Shown here: one piece after another, positions 56,817 through 64,000 of the stretch
Layout: each line of letters begins with the position of its first letter
How positions within the stretch are numbered: the stretch's first letter is position 1
Assembly: GCA_023416955.1 (NCBI GenBank)
Contig: JAEZGM010000007.1
Span: forward strand, 1-64,000
Direction: 5' to 3'
DNA length: 64,000 nucleotides
DNA from: Bacillota bacterium
Lineage (GTDB): Bacteria; Bacillota; Clostridia; Oscillospirales; Acutalibacteraceae
Made by a program: the position numbers and the translations under genes
The notes under the pieces: model-generated
What the model was told of the DNA's origin: nothing
The model's database searches: none
What the model saw: the letters and a program-made list of their open reading frames with translations, nothing else

Positions 56817-56912
56817 ATACAAAATGTGGGTCTGATGATGACCCATAAGCGGTTTTTCCGTGACGAAGGTGTTGCAAAATGAATTTTCATTCATTTTGCA
56901 ACGCCTTTTTTT
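56816..56912 (-). repeat. Family A repeat, copy A7 (tail truncated)
   Basis: On plus it reads AAATACAAAATGTGGGTC, GATGATGACCCATAAG, CGGTTTTTCCGTGACGAAGG and a hairpin GTTGCAAAATGAATTTTC with the matching right arm, i.e. family A in reverse. It starts inside the element, at the stop codon of the AEC gene. Most of the 320-bp gap (56817-57136) is this repeat and the leader of the galactosidase gene. Confidence 0.77.
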
Positions 56913-56987
56913 ATGCCGCGCACAGCTGGGTGAAAAGTAATACAATTTTCGGGCAGAATCTTTGGTAGGTGATCCGTATCGTGAATA

Positions 56988-57017
56988 TTTACATTTGCAT
57001 GCGTTGCATGATATATT
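56988..57017 (+). promoter_or_regulatory. Promoter of alpha-galactosidase gene
   Basis: TTTACA, 18-bp spacer containing TTGCATGCG-TTGCATGA, TATATT. The following 120-nt leader is GC-rich with paired segments (CCGGGCTC and GACCCGGGG) and ends in GGGAGG. Confidence 0.6.
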
Positions 57018-57136
57018 TAGCTTGATTCCCGCGGTTCGTTCCGGGCTCGGTTACTGGGCGCTTCGCTTTGCAAGGAGCGGCAGAGACCCGGGGCGTTTCA
57101 GCCGTTAAGAAAACTTGATAATCTGGGAGGATTTTT

Positions 57137-59329
57137 ATGGGTATTGTTTACTGCGAAAAATCTGCTGCTTTTCAGTTGGACACGCCTTCGTCAAGCTATG
57201 TCATCGCCGTTGTGGACGGAGAATTTATCGGGCATGTTTACTACGGAAAAAAAGTACCGAATGAGGATTTGACCTATTTACTGCGCACCAATGAACCGCC
57301 GTTTACGCCTGCCGTGAACGATAGAGAGCGCTCTTCGTTTTTGGATAGCTTCCCTATGGAATACCCCGGGCACGGCCTTGGCGACTTCCGGGAAGACTGC
57401 CTATCTGTGCGCACGAAAGCGGGGCATACAGCCTGCGCATTGCGCTATGTGTCCCACCGTATCTACCCCGGAAAGCCAAAGCTGGAAGGACTTCCGGCAA
57501 CTTTTGCCGGCGAACGGGAGTGCACCACGCTCGAAATTCTGGCGGAAGACCCCGTTTTGAATCTGAAGGTAACGCTGGTTTATTCAGCGTTTGAAAAACT
57601 GGACGTAATCACGCGCAGCGTCAGGGTGGAAAACGATTCACAGGAGGAACTTCAGCTTACAATGGTGTTAAGCGCCTGTCTTGATTTGGAAAACCGCGAT
57701 TATGACCTGATTACCCTGCATGGTTCATGGGTCAGGGAACGGCAGATTCAGCGGAAACGGATTGGCTACGGAAAGCAGGGTGTTTCCTCTTTGCGCGGGG
57801 AGTCCAGCCATCAGCAGCACCCGTTTCTGGCGCTGGCGGAAAAATCGGCGACACACGACAGCGGTAATGTATACGGAATGCACTTTGTTTACTCCGGTAA
57901 TTTTCTTGCACAGGCCGAGCTGACCCAATTTGATACCGTACGCGCCGTTATGGGAATACACCCGACCGATTTCTGCTGGACGCTTACGCCTGGCGAAACG
58001 TTCACTGCGCCCGAGGTGGTGCTGGTCTATTCCGGCGAGGGTATCGGCGGTATGACGCGCACACTGCACGACCTTTACCGCAATCATCTGATTCGCGGTG
58101 AGTATCGGAACAAACCGCGCCCGGTTCTTATTAACAACTGGGAGGCAACCTATTTCGACTTCAACGCGGAAAAACTCCTCTCGATTGCGCGGGAATCGGC
58201 AAAACTCGGCATTGAGATGCTGGTCATGGACGACGGGTGGTTCGGCCACCGCGAAAATGACAATTCCTCGCTTGGCGACTGGCAGGTCAACGAGAAAAAA
58301 ATAACCGGCGGGCTTCATAATCTTGTGGAGGAAGTTAACAGACTCGGTATGCAGTTCGGTATCTGGTTCGAGCCCGAAATGATCTCGCCCGATTCCGATT
58401 TGTACCGCGCGCACCCTGATTGGGCGATTCAGATTCCGGGAAGAACGCCGACCCTTTCACGCGCCCAGTATGTGTTGGATTTTTCCCGCAGGGAAGTACG
58501 GGATTATGTATATGAGAGTGTGCGCGCCGTCCTGAAAAGCGCGAATATTGTCTATGTAAAATGGGACATGAACCGCCAGCTTTCCGATATGGGCAGCAGC
58601 GCGCTGCCGCCGGAGCGTCAGGGCGAACTGTTCCATCGCTATGTGCTCGGGGTCTATGAGCTGCAGGAGCGGCTTGTTACGGAATTTCCGCATTTGCTGC
58701 TGGAAAACTGCTCCGGCGGGGGGGCACGCTTTGACCCCGGTATGTTGTATTACAGTCCGCAGATTTGGTGTTCGGATGATACCGACGCCGTGGAACGCCT
58801 GAAAATACAGGAAGGCACCGCAATGCTGTACCCGCTCTCCACCATCGGTGCGCACGTCAGCGAATGTCCCAATCACAATGTGGGCAGAAACACACCGTTT
58901 GAAACGCGCGGATACACAGCTTTGGCCGGAACATTCGGATATGAGTTGGATGTAACAAAAATTCCGCAGGAGGACCGGGAGCAGATACCGGGGCAGATTG
59001 CCGCCTACCACAAATACAACGGGCTGATACGGGAAGGGGACTATTACCGTGTCGCCTCTTATGCGGAGAATCATGAATATGACTGTTGGCAGGTGACCGC
59101 AAAGGATCAGTCCGAAGCGCTCGTGACTTTTATTCAGGTACTGGCACGTCCGAACGTACGCAGCAGGTGCATTTTCCTGAAGGGACTTGCGGAAGGAAAG
59201 AACTACACGGTTGAAGGAACGGATCAGGTACTGTCAGGAGCCGCGCTGATGTACGCCGGGCTTAATATCGGCGGATTTTTCGGAGACTTTCAGGGTAAAC
59301 TCATCCACTTGACGGAATCCGCGAAATAA
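57137..59329 (+). CDS. Alpha-galactosidase (GH36)
   Basis: 730 aa, usual GH36 length. An N-terminal beta-sandwich (1-330), then the barrel with INNWEATYFDF, MDDGWFG, WFEPEMISPDS, the nucleophile Asp in YVKWDMNRQLSD (about 473-484) and the acid/base Asp in CSDDTDAVERL (about 541-551). It lacks a signal peptide, so it hydrolyses imported raffinose-type alpha-galactosides in the cytosol. GGGAGG precedes the ATG. It is monocistronic here, with no transporter or regulator beside it. Confidence 0.94.
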   Translation: MGIVYCEKSAAFQLDTPSSSYVIAVVDGEFIGHVYYGKKVPNEDLTYLLRTNEPPFTPAVNDRERSSFLDSFPMEYPGHGLGDFREDCLSVRTKAGHTACALRYVSHRIYPGKPKLEGLPATFAGERECTTLEILAEDPVLNLKVTLVYSAFEKLDVITRSVRVENDSQEELQLTMVLSACLDLENRDYDLITLHGSWVRERQIQRKRIGYGKQGVSSLRGESSHQQHPFLALAEKSATHDSGNVYGMHFVYSGNFLAQAELTQFDTVRAVMGIHPTDFCWTLTPGETFTAPEVVLVYSGEGIGGMTRTLHDLYRNHLIRGEYRNKPRPVLINNWEATYFDFNAEKLLSIARESAKLGIEMLVMDDGWFGHRENDNSSLGDWQVNEKKITGGLHNLVEEVNRLGMQFGIWFEPEMISPDSDLYRAHPDWAIQIPGRTPTLSRAQYVLDFSRREVRDYVYESVRAVLKSANIVYVKWDMNRQLSDMGSSALPPERQGELFHRYVLGVYELQERLVTEFPHLLLENCSGGGARFDPGMLYYSPQIWCSDDTDAVERLKIQEGTAMLYPLSTIGAHVSECPNHNVGRNTPFETRGYTALAGTFGYELDVTKIPQEDREQIPGQIAAYHKYNGLIREGDYYRVASYAENHEYDCWQVTAKDQSEALVTFIQVLARPNVRSRCIFLKGLAEGKNYTVEGTDQVLSGAALMYAGLNIGGFFGDFQGKLIHLTESAK

Positions 59330-59377
59330 GGTATGGTGAAACGGATGCCGCAGATGTAAGTTCATTCTATATAAATA

Positions 59378-59415
59378 GGGGGGAAAGCATTACGCTTTCC
59401 CCCTTGATTTTTACA
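59378..59415 (+). terminator. Terminator after alpha-galactosidase gene
   Basis: GGGGGGAAAGC-ATTAC-GCTTTCCCCC followed by TTGATTTTT. Confidence 0.85.
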
Positions 59416-59460
59416 TATCCGGATATCGTCCGCGCGTATCCGCCGCGTTTGCCGCGAAAA

Positions 59461-60126
59461 TCAGATCCACTCTACTACAGCGTCCAAAGGCTGTCTTGTT
59501 TTCGGGTGGGGCTCCGCGGCGCGGTAGCCAAAGCTTGCCATGACGGAAACACCAAAATGCCCGGTGTCCAGAATCCCTTCGTCCGCCAGAATTTTTTCGA
59601 CTTGCGCCCGGTTGAAACCTTCAATGGGGCAGGAATCCACACGCAGGAATGCCGCCGCGGTAAGCATATTACCTAACGCAATATAGGTTTGTTTGCTGGC
59701 CCAGTCGAAAATGGCGCGGTCGCTTTCCAGCAAATTAAAGTCCTCTTTCTGGAAGTTTTCGAAGCCCGATTTCCGTTGCTCCGTCACGTCCTTGGGAAGC
59801 TTTTGTACATCGTTCATAATATGCGTAACATAATCGGAGCTGTAAATGGTGTCAACTTTTTTTCTTGCGAGGAGAATCACAAAATGACTGGCGCCGCGAA
59901 AACTGTTTTGCGCACCCCAGGCTGCCGGGCTGAGCTTTTCTTTTAATTTCTCGCCTTGTACGACAAGAAATTTCCACGGTTCAAACCCGAAGGAGCTGGG
60001 GGAGAGCCGCCCTGCTTCCAGAATGGTGTTGAAATCCTCTTCCGAAACTGTTTTTGAGGGGTCGTATTGTTTGCACGCGTGGCGGAACTGAAATGCGTCA
60101 AGAATCATTTGATTGCTGTTGTTCAT
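59461..60126 (-). CDS. Nitroreductase family protein (NfsB-like)
   Basis: 221 aa. Nitroreductase features: FRHACKQYDPSKTVSEEDF (in part RHACKQYDP) at the start, LSPSSFGFEPWKFLVV, WASKQTYIALGNMLTAAA and a closing FGVSVMASFGYRA with the typical FMN site. It should be an FMN-dependent NAD(P)H oxidoreductase in the cytosol acting on nitro compounds or quinones. It is divergent from an HxlR regulator, a common arrangement in which the regulator responds to electrophiles. Good GGCAGG-type ribosome site. Confidence 0.92.
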   Translation of the reverse strand: MNNSNQMILDAFQFRHACKQYDPSKTVSEEDFNTILEAGRLSPSSFGFEPWKFLVVQGEKLKEKLSPAAWGAQNSFRGASHFVILLARKKVDTIYSSDYVTHIMNDVQKLPKDVTEQRKSGFENFQKEDFNLLESDRAIFDWASKQTYIALGNMLTAAAFLRVDSCPIEGFNRAQVEKILADEGILDTGHFGVSVMASFGYRAAEPHPKTRQPLDAVVEWI

Positions 60127-60219
60127 GGTATTACCTGCCTTTCTTCTATGAGAATACTATAGCATATTGCGATACTGTATTGAAGTACGCACATTTTTGA
60201 TATATAATATATCATAATT

Positions 60220-60229
60220 TACTTAAGTA
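60220..60229. promoter_or_regulatory. Palindrome in nitroreductase/HxlR divergent region
   Basis: TACTTAAGTA, with a related GTAC half-site in TGAAGTACGC 36 bp to the left (toward the nitroreductase gene). HxlR/HypR-type operators are often GTAC-containing palindromes, so this is a candidate site for the adjacent regulator. Confidence 0.45.
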
Positions 60230-60257
60230 TCAATTTTATACTATCGGAGTGACAGGA

Positions 60258-60602
60258 ATGGACATAGATGAAATTAATTCTGATTGCCAGCATACACCCT
60301 GCCCGGTGGAAACCACGCTGAACATTATCAGCGGAAAGTGGAAGGGAGTTATTTTATTTCGTTTGCTGGGCGGTAAAAAACGGTTTAGTGAGCTGAAACG
60401 GCTGATGCCGGCGGTGACTCACCGAACGCTTACGCTGCAGCTGCGTGAGCTGGAGCACGACGGCATTGTGAAACGCACTGTTTACGCCGAAGTCCCTCCC
60501 CGTGTGGAGTACGAATTAACCGAGTTAGGCGCTTCCATGTCGCCGATTATCCAGTCCATGTACAAATGGGGACTGGACTATCAAATAAATCAAACGCCGT
60601 AA
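60258..60602 (+). CDS. HxlR family transcriptional regulator
   Basis: 114 aa from the ATG at 60258; GTG at 60249 is less likely. HxlR/MarR-like winged helix: CPVETTLNIISGKWKGVILFRL (in part IISGKWKGVILFRL), KKRFSELKRLMPAVTHRTLTLQLRELEHDG (in part RLMPAVTHRTLTLQL) and VEYELTELG. Two N-terminal Cys (DCQHTPC) could be the redox-sensing thiols known in HypR-like members. It probably controls the divergent nitroreductase gene. A terminator follows. Confidence 0.9.
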   Translation: MDIDEINSDCQHTPCPVETTLNIISGKWKGVILFRLLGGKKRFSELKRLMPAVTHRTLTLQLRELEHDGIVKRTVYAEVPPRVEYELTELGASMSPIIQSMYKWGLDYQINQTP

Positions 60603-60646
60603 TGCCTGCCCGGTCTGTTTTCCGGCGAGCAGTAAATATTGATCTT

Positions 60647-60690
60647 ACCCCAAGCGGTTCTGGTGTTCAGAATCCGCTTGGGGTTTATTT
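60647..60690 (+). terminator. Terminator after HxlR gene
   Basis: ACCCCAAGCGG with CCGCTTGGGGT plus an inner TTCTG/CAGAA stem, then TTATTT. Confidence 0.88.
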
Positions 60691-60815
60691 ATGCTGTGCG
60701 GGGGCTATCCCGGCACATGATTCTGTTCCGGCGAATATTATGAAACAGTTCGTGTTTTTCGGAGAAATCGGCAGAAGAAGAATGCGGGAATGTTTGTAAT
60801 CGGAGGAGAAGTAGC

Positions 60816-61682
60816 ATGAAAGGAATCATTCTGGCCGGGGGGTCTGGAAAAAGGCTTTATCCGCTGACGGTCGCGACCTCGAAACAGTTACTTCCCGTTT
60901 ATGACAAACCGCTGATTTATTATCCGCTGTCCACGCTCATGCTCGCGGGGATCAGGGAAATCCTGATTATTTCAACGCCGGATGACATTCCGAGATTTCA
61001 ACGGCTCCTTGGGGACGGAAGCCGTTTTGGCGTTTCGCTTTCTTATCAGGTGCAGCCGTACCCCGGCGGTTTGGCACAGGCGTTTCTGATTGGGGAAGAG
61101 TTCATCAATTTGCAAAGCTGTGCCATGATTTTAGGGGACAATATCTTTTACGGCAGTCATTTCAATGAAGCGCTGGAAAACGCTGTGAAAAAACAGGGCA
61201 AGGCGACGATTTTCGGGTATTCGGTGAAAGACCCCTCTCGATTTGGCGTGGTGGAATTCGACGAAACGGGAAACGCAGTTTCATTGGAAGAAAAGCCGAA
61301 ACAGCCGAAGTCGCACTATGCGGTTACCGGACTTTATTTCTATGACGGGCGTGCGGCAGAGTTCGCGAAAAGCCTTTCACCGAGTGCACGGGGCGAGCTG
61401 GAAATCACCGATTTAAACCGGCTCTATCTGGAGGCAGGCGCGCTGGAAGTTGAAATTTTTGGGAGCGATTTCACATGGTTTGATACGGGCACCATAGAAA
61501 GCCTGACAGAAGCGCAGGACTTTGTAAAGACAGTGCAAAGATGTCAGGGCAAAATGATCGGTGTGCCGGAAGAGATCGCGTATCATAGGAACTGGATTGA
61601 CCGGGGGCAGCTTCTGCAATCCGCGCGGTTCTGCGATTCCTCCTCCTACGGTCAGTATTTAAAAAGCGTTGCCGATGAATAG
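60816..61682 (+). CDS. rfbA: Glucose-1-phosphate thymidylyltransferase
   Basis: 288 aa, usual length. N-terminal nucleotide motif GIILAGGSGKRLYPLT, then QLLPVYDKPLIYYPLS (in part SKQLLPVYDKPLIYYPLS), ILGDNIFYG and the C-terminal WFDTGT. It couples glucose 1-phosphate to dTTP, the first step of dTDP-L-rhamnose synthesis for cell-wall polysaccharides. GGAGGAG precedes the ATG. First gene of the rfbA-C-B-D operon. Confidence 0.96.
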   Translation: MKGIILAGGSGKRLYPLTVATSKQLLPVYDKPLIYYPLSTLMLAGIREILIISTPDDIPRFQRLLGDGSRFGVSLSYQVQPYPGGLAQAFLIGEEFINLQSCAMILGDNIFYGSHFNEALENAVKKQGKATIFGYSVKDPSRFGVVEFDETGNAVSLEEKPKQPKSHYAVTGLYFYDGRAAEFAKSLSPSARGELEITDLNRLYLEAGALEVEIFGSDFTWFDTGTIESLTEAQDFVKTVQRCQGKMIGVPEEIAYHRNWIDRGQLLQSARFCDSSSYGQYLKSVADE

Positions 61683-61716
61683 CCGGAAGCACAACAGGCG
61701 ATAAATAAACGAATGG

Positions 61717-62295
61717 GTGGCGGTGAATTTGGAAATTTCAGCTGCTGCGCTGGATGGCGTACTGATTCTGACCCCGAAGGTGTTTGAGGATTCACGCGGC
61801 TGGTTTATGGAAACATATTCCCAAAAGCAAATAACGCCGTTTGGGGTCGATTCCGTTTTTGTTCAGGAAAACCACTCTTTTTCCGCGAAAAAAGGAACGC
61901 TGCGGGGGCTTCACTTTCAGACGAATCCTCATGCCCAGAGCAAACTGGTGCGCTGTACCAGAGGGCGTATTTTGGACGTTGCCGTTGACTTGCGCAGGGG
62001 ATCGCCCAGCTTCTGCAAATGGATTTCACTGGAGCTGAGCGCGGAAAATAAGCGTCAGCTTTTCATTCCCAAGGGGTTCGCGCACGGCTTTGTCACGCTC
62101 GCGGATAACACGGAGGTACAGTATCAGGTGGACGATTACTATGATCCCGGCTGTGACAGAAGTATTCGCTATGACGACCCGGATTTCCAAATTCAGTGGC
62201 CTGTTTCGCAGCCTTTCCTATCCGAAAAAGACAGGAACGCGCCGAGGTTTGCGGATAGTGACACCAATTTTGCGTATGAGGGGGAAAGAAATTGA
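61717..62295 (+). CDS. rfbC: dTDP-4-dehydrorhamnose 3,5-epimerase
   Basis: 192 aa. A cupin enzyme: VFEDSRGWFMETYSQKQ, QENHSFSAKKGTLRGLHFQ with the catalytic His, and KGFAHGF. It epimerises C3 and C5 of dTDP-4-keto-6-deoxyglucose. Starts: GTG at 61717 or GTG at 61723 (MNLEISAAALDG), neither with a strong ribosome site. It begins 35 bp after rfbA and overlaps rfbB by 4 nt. Its place before rfbB differs from the A-B-C-D order of many genomes. Confidence 0.94.
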   Translation: MAVNLEISAAALDGVLILTPKVFEDSRGWFMETYSQKQITPFGVDSVFVQENHSFSAKKGTLRGLHFQTNPHAQSKLVRCTRGRILDVAVDLRRGSPSFCKWISLELSAENKRQLFIPKGFAHGFVTLADNTEVQYQVDDYYDPGCDRSIRYDDPDFQIQWPVSQPFLSEKDRNAPRFADSDTNFAYEGERN

Positions 62296-63287
62296 ATCTG
62301 TTGGTCACCGGCGGCGCCGGATTTATCGGCGCTAATTTTATTTTTTATATGCAGAAAAATCACCCGGATTATCATATCGTTTGTCTGGACGCGCTGACTT
62401 ACGCGGGGAATTTGGAAACGCTGGAATTAGCGCGAAAATCCCCGCTGTTTCGCTTTGTGAAGGGGGATATTACGGACCGGAAACGGGTGTTTGGGCTGTT
62501 TGAGGAAGAAAAGTTTGACGCTGTGGTCAATTTTGCCGCCGAATCCCATGTTGACCGCTCCATTGAAAACCCCGGTGTGTTTCTGACGACCAATGTTTTC
62601 GGAACGCAGGTTTTGCTGGACGCGTGCAGAGCGTTCCGGGTAAGCCGCTTTCATCAGATTTCCACCGATGAAGTATACGGCGACCTGCCGCTTGACAGAC
62701 CTGATTTGGCTTTTGACGAGAATTCTCCGATCCGCCCTTCATCGCCGTACAGCGCCAGCAAGGCGTCTGCCGATCTGTTGGCGCTCGCGTATTTCCGCAC
62801 CTACCGCCTGCCGGTCACCGTTTCACGCTGCTCCAATAATTTCGGACCTTACCAGCTTCCTGAAAAGCTGATTCCGCTTGCCGTCATCAAAGCGGATCAG
62901 GGAGAAAGAATTCCCGTTTACGGGGACGGAAAGAATGTAAGGGATTGGCTGTATGTGGAGGATCACTGCGCCGCCATTGACTCCATTCTTCAAAGGGGAA
63001 ATCCGGGTGAAGTCTACAATATCGGCGGAAACAGCGAGCGCTCCAATCTGGAGGTGATTCTCTGTATTTTAAAGGAAATGAATCAATCGGAAACGTTGAT
63101 TTCATTTGTTCCCGATCGCCCCGGGCACGATCTGCGCTATGCCATCAATGCCGGAAAAATTCGGAAAGAACTCGGCTGGATGCCGGAAACAGCGTTTGAA
63201 GAGGGGCTGAAAAAAACGGTCAGGTGGTATCTTGAAAATCGGAATTGGTGGGGGAAAACGCTTGCGCAGGTGCAGCCAAGACGATGA
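62292..63287 (+). CDS. rfbB: dTDP-glucose 4,6-dehydratase
   Basis: 331 aa from a TTG at 62292 (overlap with the end of rfbC, ribosome site GAGGGGGAAAG). An extended SDR with VTGGAGFIGANFIFY (4-18), STDEVYGDLP and the catalytic YSASKAS (about 152-158). It makes dTDP-4-keto-6-deoxyglucose from dTDP-glucose with bound NAD. Coupled translation within the operon. Confidence 0.96.
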   Translation: MNLLVTGGAGFIGANFIFYMQKNHPDYHIVCLDALTYAGNLETLELARKSPLFRFVKGDITDRKRVFGLFEEEKFDAVVNFAAESHVDRSIENPGVFLTTNVFGTQVLLDACRAFRVSRFHQISTDEVYGDLPLDRPDLAFDENSPIRPSSPYSASKASADLLALAYFRTYRLPVTVSRCSNNFGPYQLPEKLIPLAVIKADQGERIPVYGDGKNVRDWLYVEDHCAAIDSILQRGNPGEVYNIGGNSERSNLEVILCILKEMNQSETLISFVPDRPGHDLRYAINAGKIRKELGWMPETAFEEGLKKTVRWYLENRNWWGKTLAQVQPRR

Positions 63288-63305
63288 ACAAGGGAGAGCT
63301 TTCGT

Positions 63306-64000
63306 ATGAATATATTGGTTACCGGAGGAAACGGGTTGTTGGGCCATGATGTGACCCGCAGACTGGAGCTTCTGAAAATCCCGTACCGCAGCCCGTCAAG
63401 AAAAGAACTTGATATTACCGACAGTCAAGCGTTGGAATCCTTCTTTCAATCAATGAGACCGGACGCGGTGCTGCACTGTGCCGCCTACACGGCGGTTGAC
63501 AGGGCGGAGGAAGAGCGGGAAGAGTGCTTCGCGGTAAATTCCGCGGCAACGGAGCATTTGGCGCGCTGCTGCGCCGAAACGGACGCAAAGCTGGTTTACA
63601 TCAGCACGGATTATGTTTTTGACGGCCGCCTTGACCGACCCTATGAGGTGACGGACACACAAAACCCAATCAATTCCTACGGCGTCAGCAAATATGATGG
63701 CGAGCGTGCGGTGCAAAAATGGCTAGAACGCTATTTTATCGTTCGGGTGTCGTGGCTGTTCGGTGAGCATGGTAACCACTTTGTCAGCAAAATCCGCAGT
63801 CTTGCGAAGGAGCGGGAAGAAATATCGGTGGTTGCCGATCAGATCGGCTCCCCGGCCTATACCGCTGATTTGGCCGTACTGCTCGCCAACATGATTCAGA
63901 GTGAAAAATACGGAATTTACCACGCGACCAATGAGGGCTTTTGCAGCTGGTATGATTTTGCGCGCGACATTATTGAGATGGAAGGCTCCGAGACGCGGGT
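63306..64000 (+). CDS. rfbD: dTDP-4-dehydrorhamnose reductase (partial, 3' cut by window)
   Basis: At least 231 codons from the ATG at 63306, behind GGGAGAG, open to the end of the window. VTGGNGLLGHDVTRRLE (5-21) is the NAD(P) loop, CAAYTAVDRAEEE the family marker, and YISTDYVFDG, YGVSKYDGERAV and VRVSWLFG identify an RfbD reductase. It completes dTDP-L-rhamnose by reducing the C4 keto group. About 50 residues at the C terminus are missing. Last in rfbA-C-B-D so far. Confidence 0.94.
   Translation, partial: MNILVTGGNGLLGHDVTRRLELLKIPYRSPSRKELDITDSQALESFFQSMRPDAVLHCAAYTAVDRAEEEREECFAVNSAATEHLARCCAETDAKLVYISTDYVFDGRLDRPYEVTDTQNPINSYGVSKYDGERAVQKWLERYFIVRVSWLFGEHGNHFVSKIRSLAKEREEISVVADQIGSPAYTADLAVLLANMIQSEKYGIYHATNEGFCSWYDFARDIIEMEGSETR

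Noticed and set aside
21757..56912. CRISPR array
   Set aside because: The repeats are dispersed over tens of kilobases, with no regular spacers and no cas genes.

Overview
The window looks like the chromosome of an anaerobic, low-to-mid GC Firmicute of the class Clostridia, most likely the Oscillospiraceae/Ruminococcaceae. Signs of this are a T-box leader, a reverse rubrerythrin beside a PerR-type regulator, a Rex-like operator before an iron alcohol dehydrogenase, GTG and TTG starts behind strong Shine-Dalgarno sites, a PdaA-like deacetylase and a CUT1-type cellobiose locus. The genus is not determined.

Layout. 0-0.3 kb: tRNA-Asn and a CAT-anticodon tRNA. 0.4-6.7 kb: a LytTR regulator, a radical SAM/DUF4130 DNA-repair-like pair, a LysM-CAP secreted protein and three exported or anchored proteins of unknown role. 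6.7-12.5 kb: ClpB, a ribbon-helix-helix protein, a 2-hydroxyacid dehydrogenase and a GNAT enzyme. 12.8-21.8 kb: a cellobiose module in which cellobiose phosphorylase (GH94) diverges from a LacI regulator, a three-gene ABC importer and a GH1 beta-glucosidase, with three similar operator-like palindromes between the divergent genes. 22-31.9 kb: YitT, PerR and reverse rubrerythrin, two FAD oxidoreductases, an iron ADH, a PII protein, a flavodoxin-like/PNPOx-like protein and a ParA-ComFB pair. 31.9-37.6 kb: a deacetylase, then a complete cyanophycin operon (iadA-cphB-cphA). 37.8-44.8 kb: a peroxide-response pair (glutathione peroxidase and OhrR), a NYN-domain protein, Amt, and AraC/DUF1836 regulators. 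45-50.5 kb: AsnB and a tryptophan-type ABC importer under a T-box with a TGG specifier. 50.6-60.6 kb: assorted metabolic genes including a GH36 alpha-galactosidase and a nitroreductase/HxlR pair. 60.8-64 kb: the dTDP-L-rhamnose genes rfbA-rfbC-rfbB-rfbD, the last cut by the window end.

The least ordinary feature is a set of small dispersed repeats with no transposase in the window. Family M is MITE-like (105-161 bp), starts GGTCTTGTTTG, ends CAAACAAGCCC and is flanked by TA. Family A is a composite of two hairpins, and its long hairpin usually lies within about 25 nt of a stop codon. Family B is a 71-bp inverted-repeat element starting and ending TATA. They are nested: an M copy sits inside an A copy, and another A copy shows the corresponding unoccupied site. 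Some repeats supply or touch the stop codons of neighbouring genes. A separate 93-bp inverted repeat sits between the T-box terminator and the first transporter gene.

All calls come from reading the sequence and from family knowledge; no database search was run.
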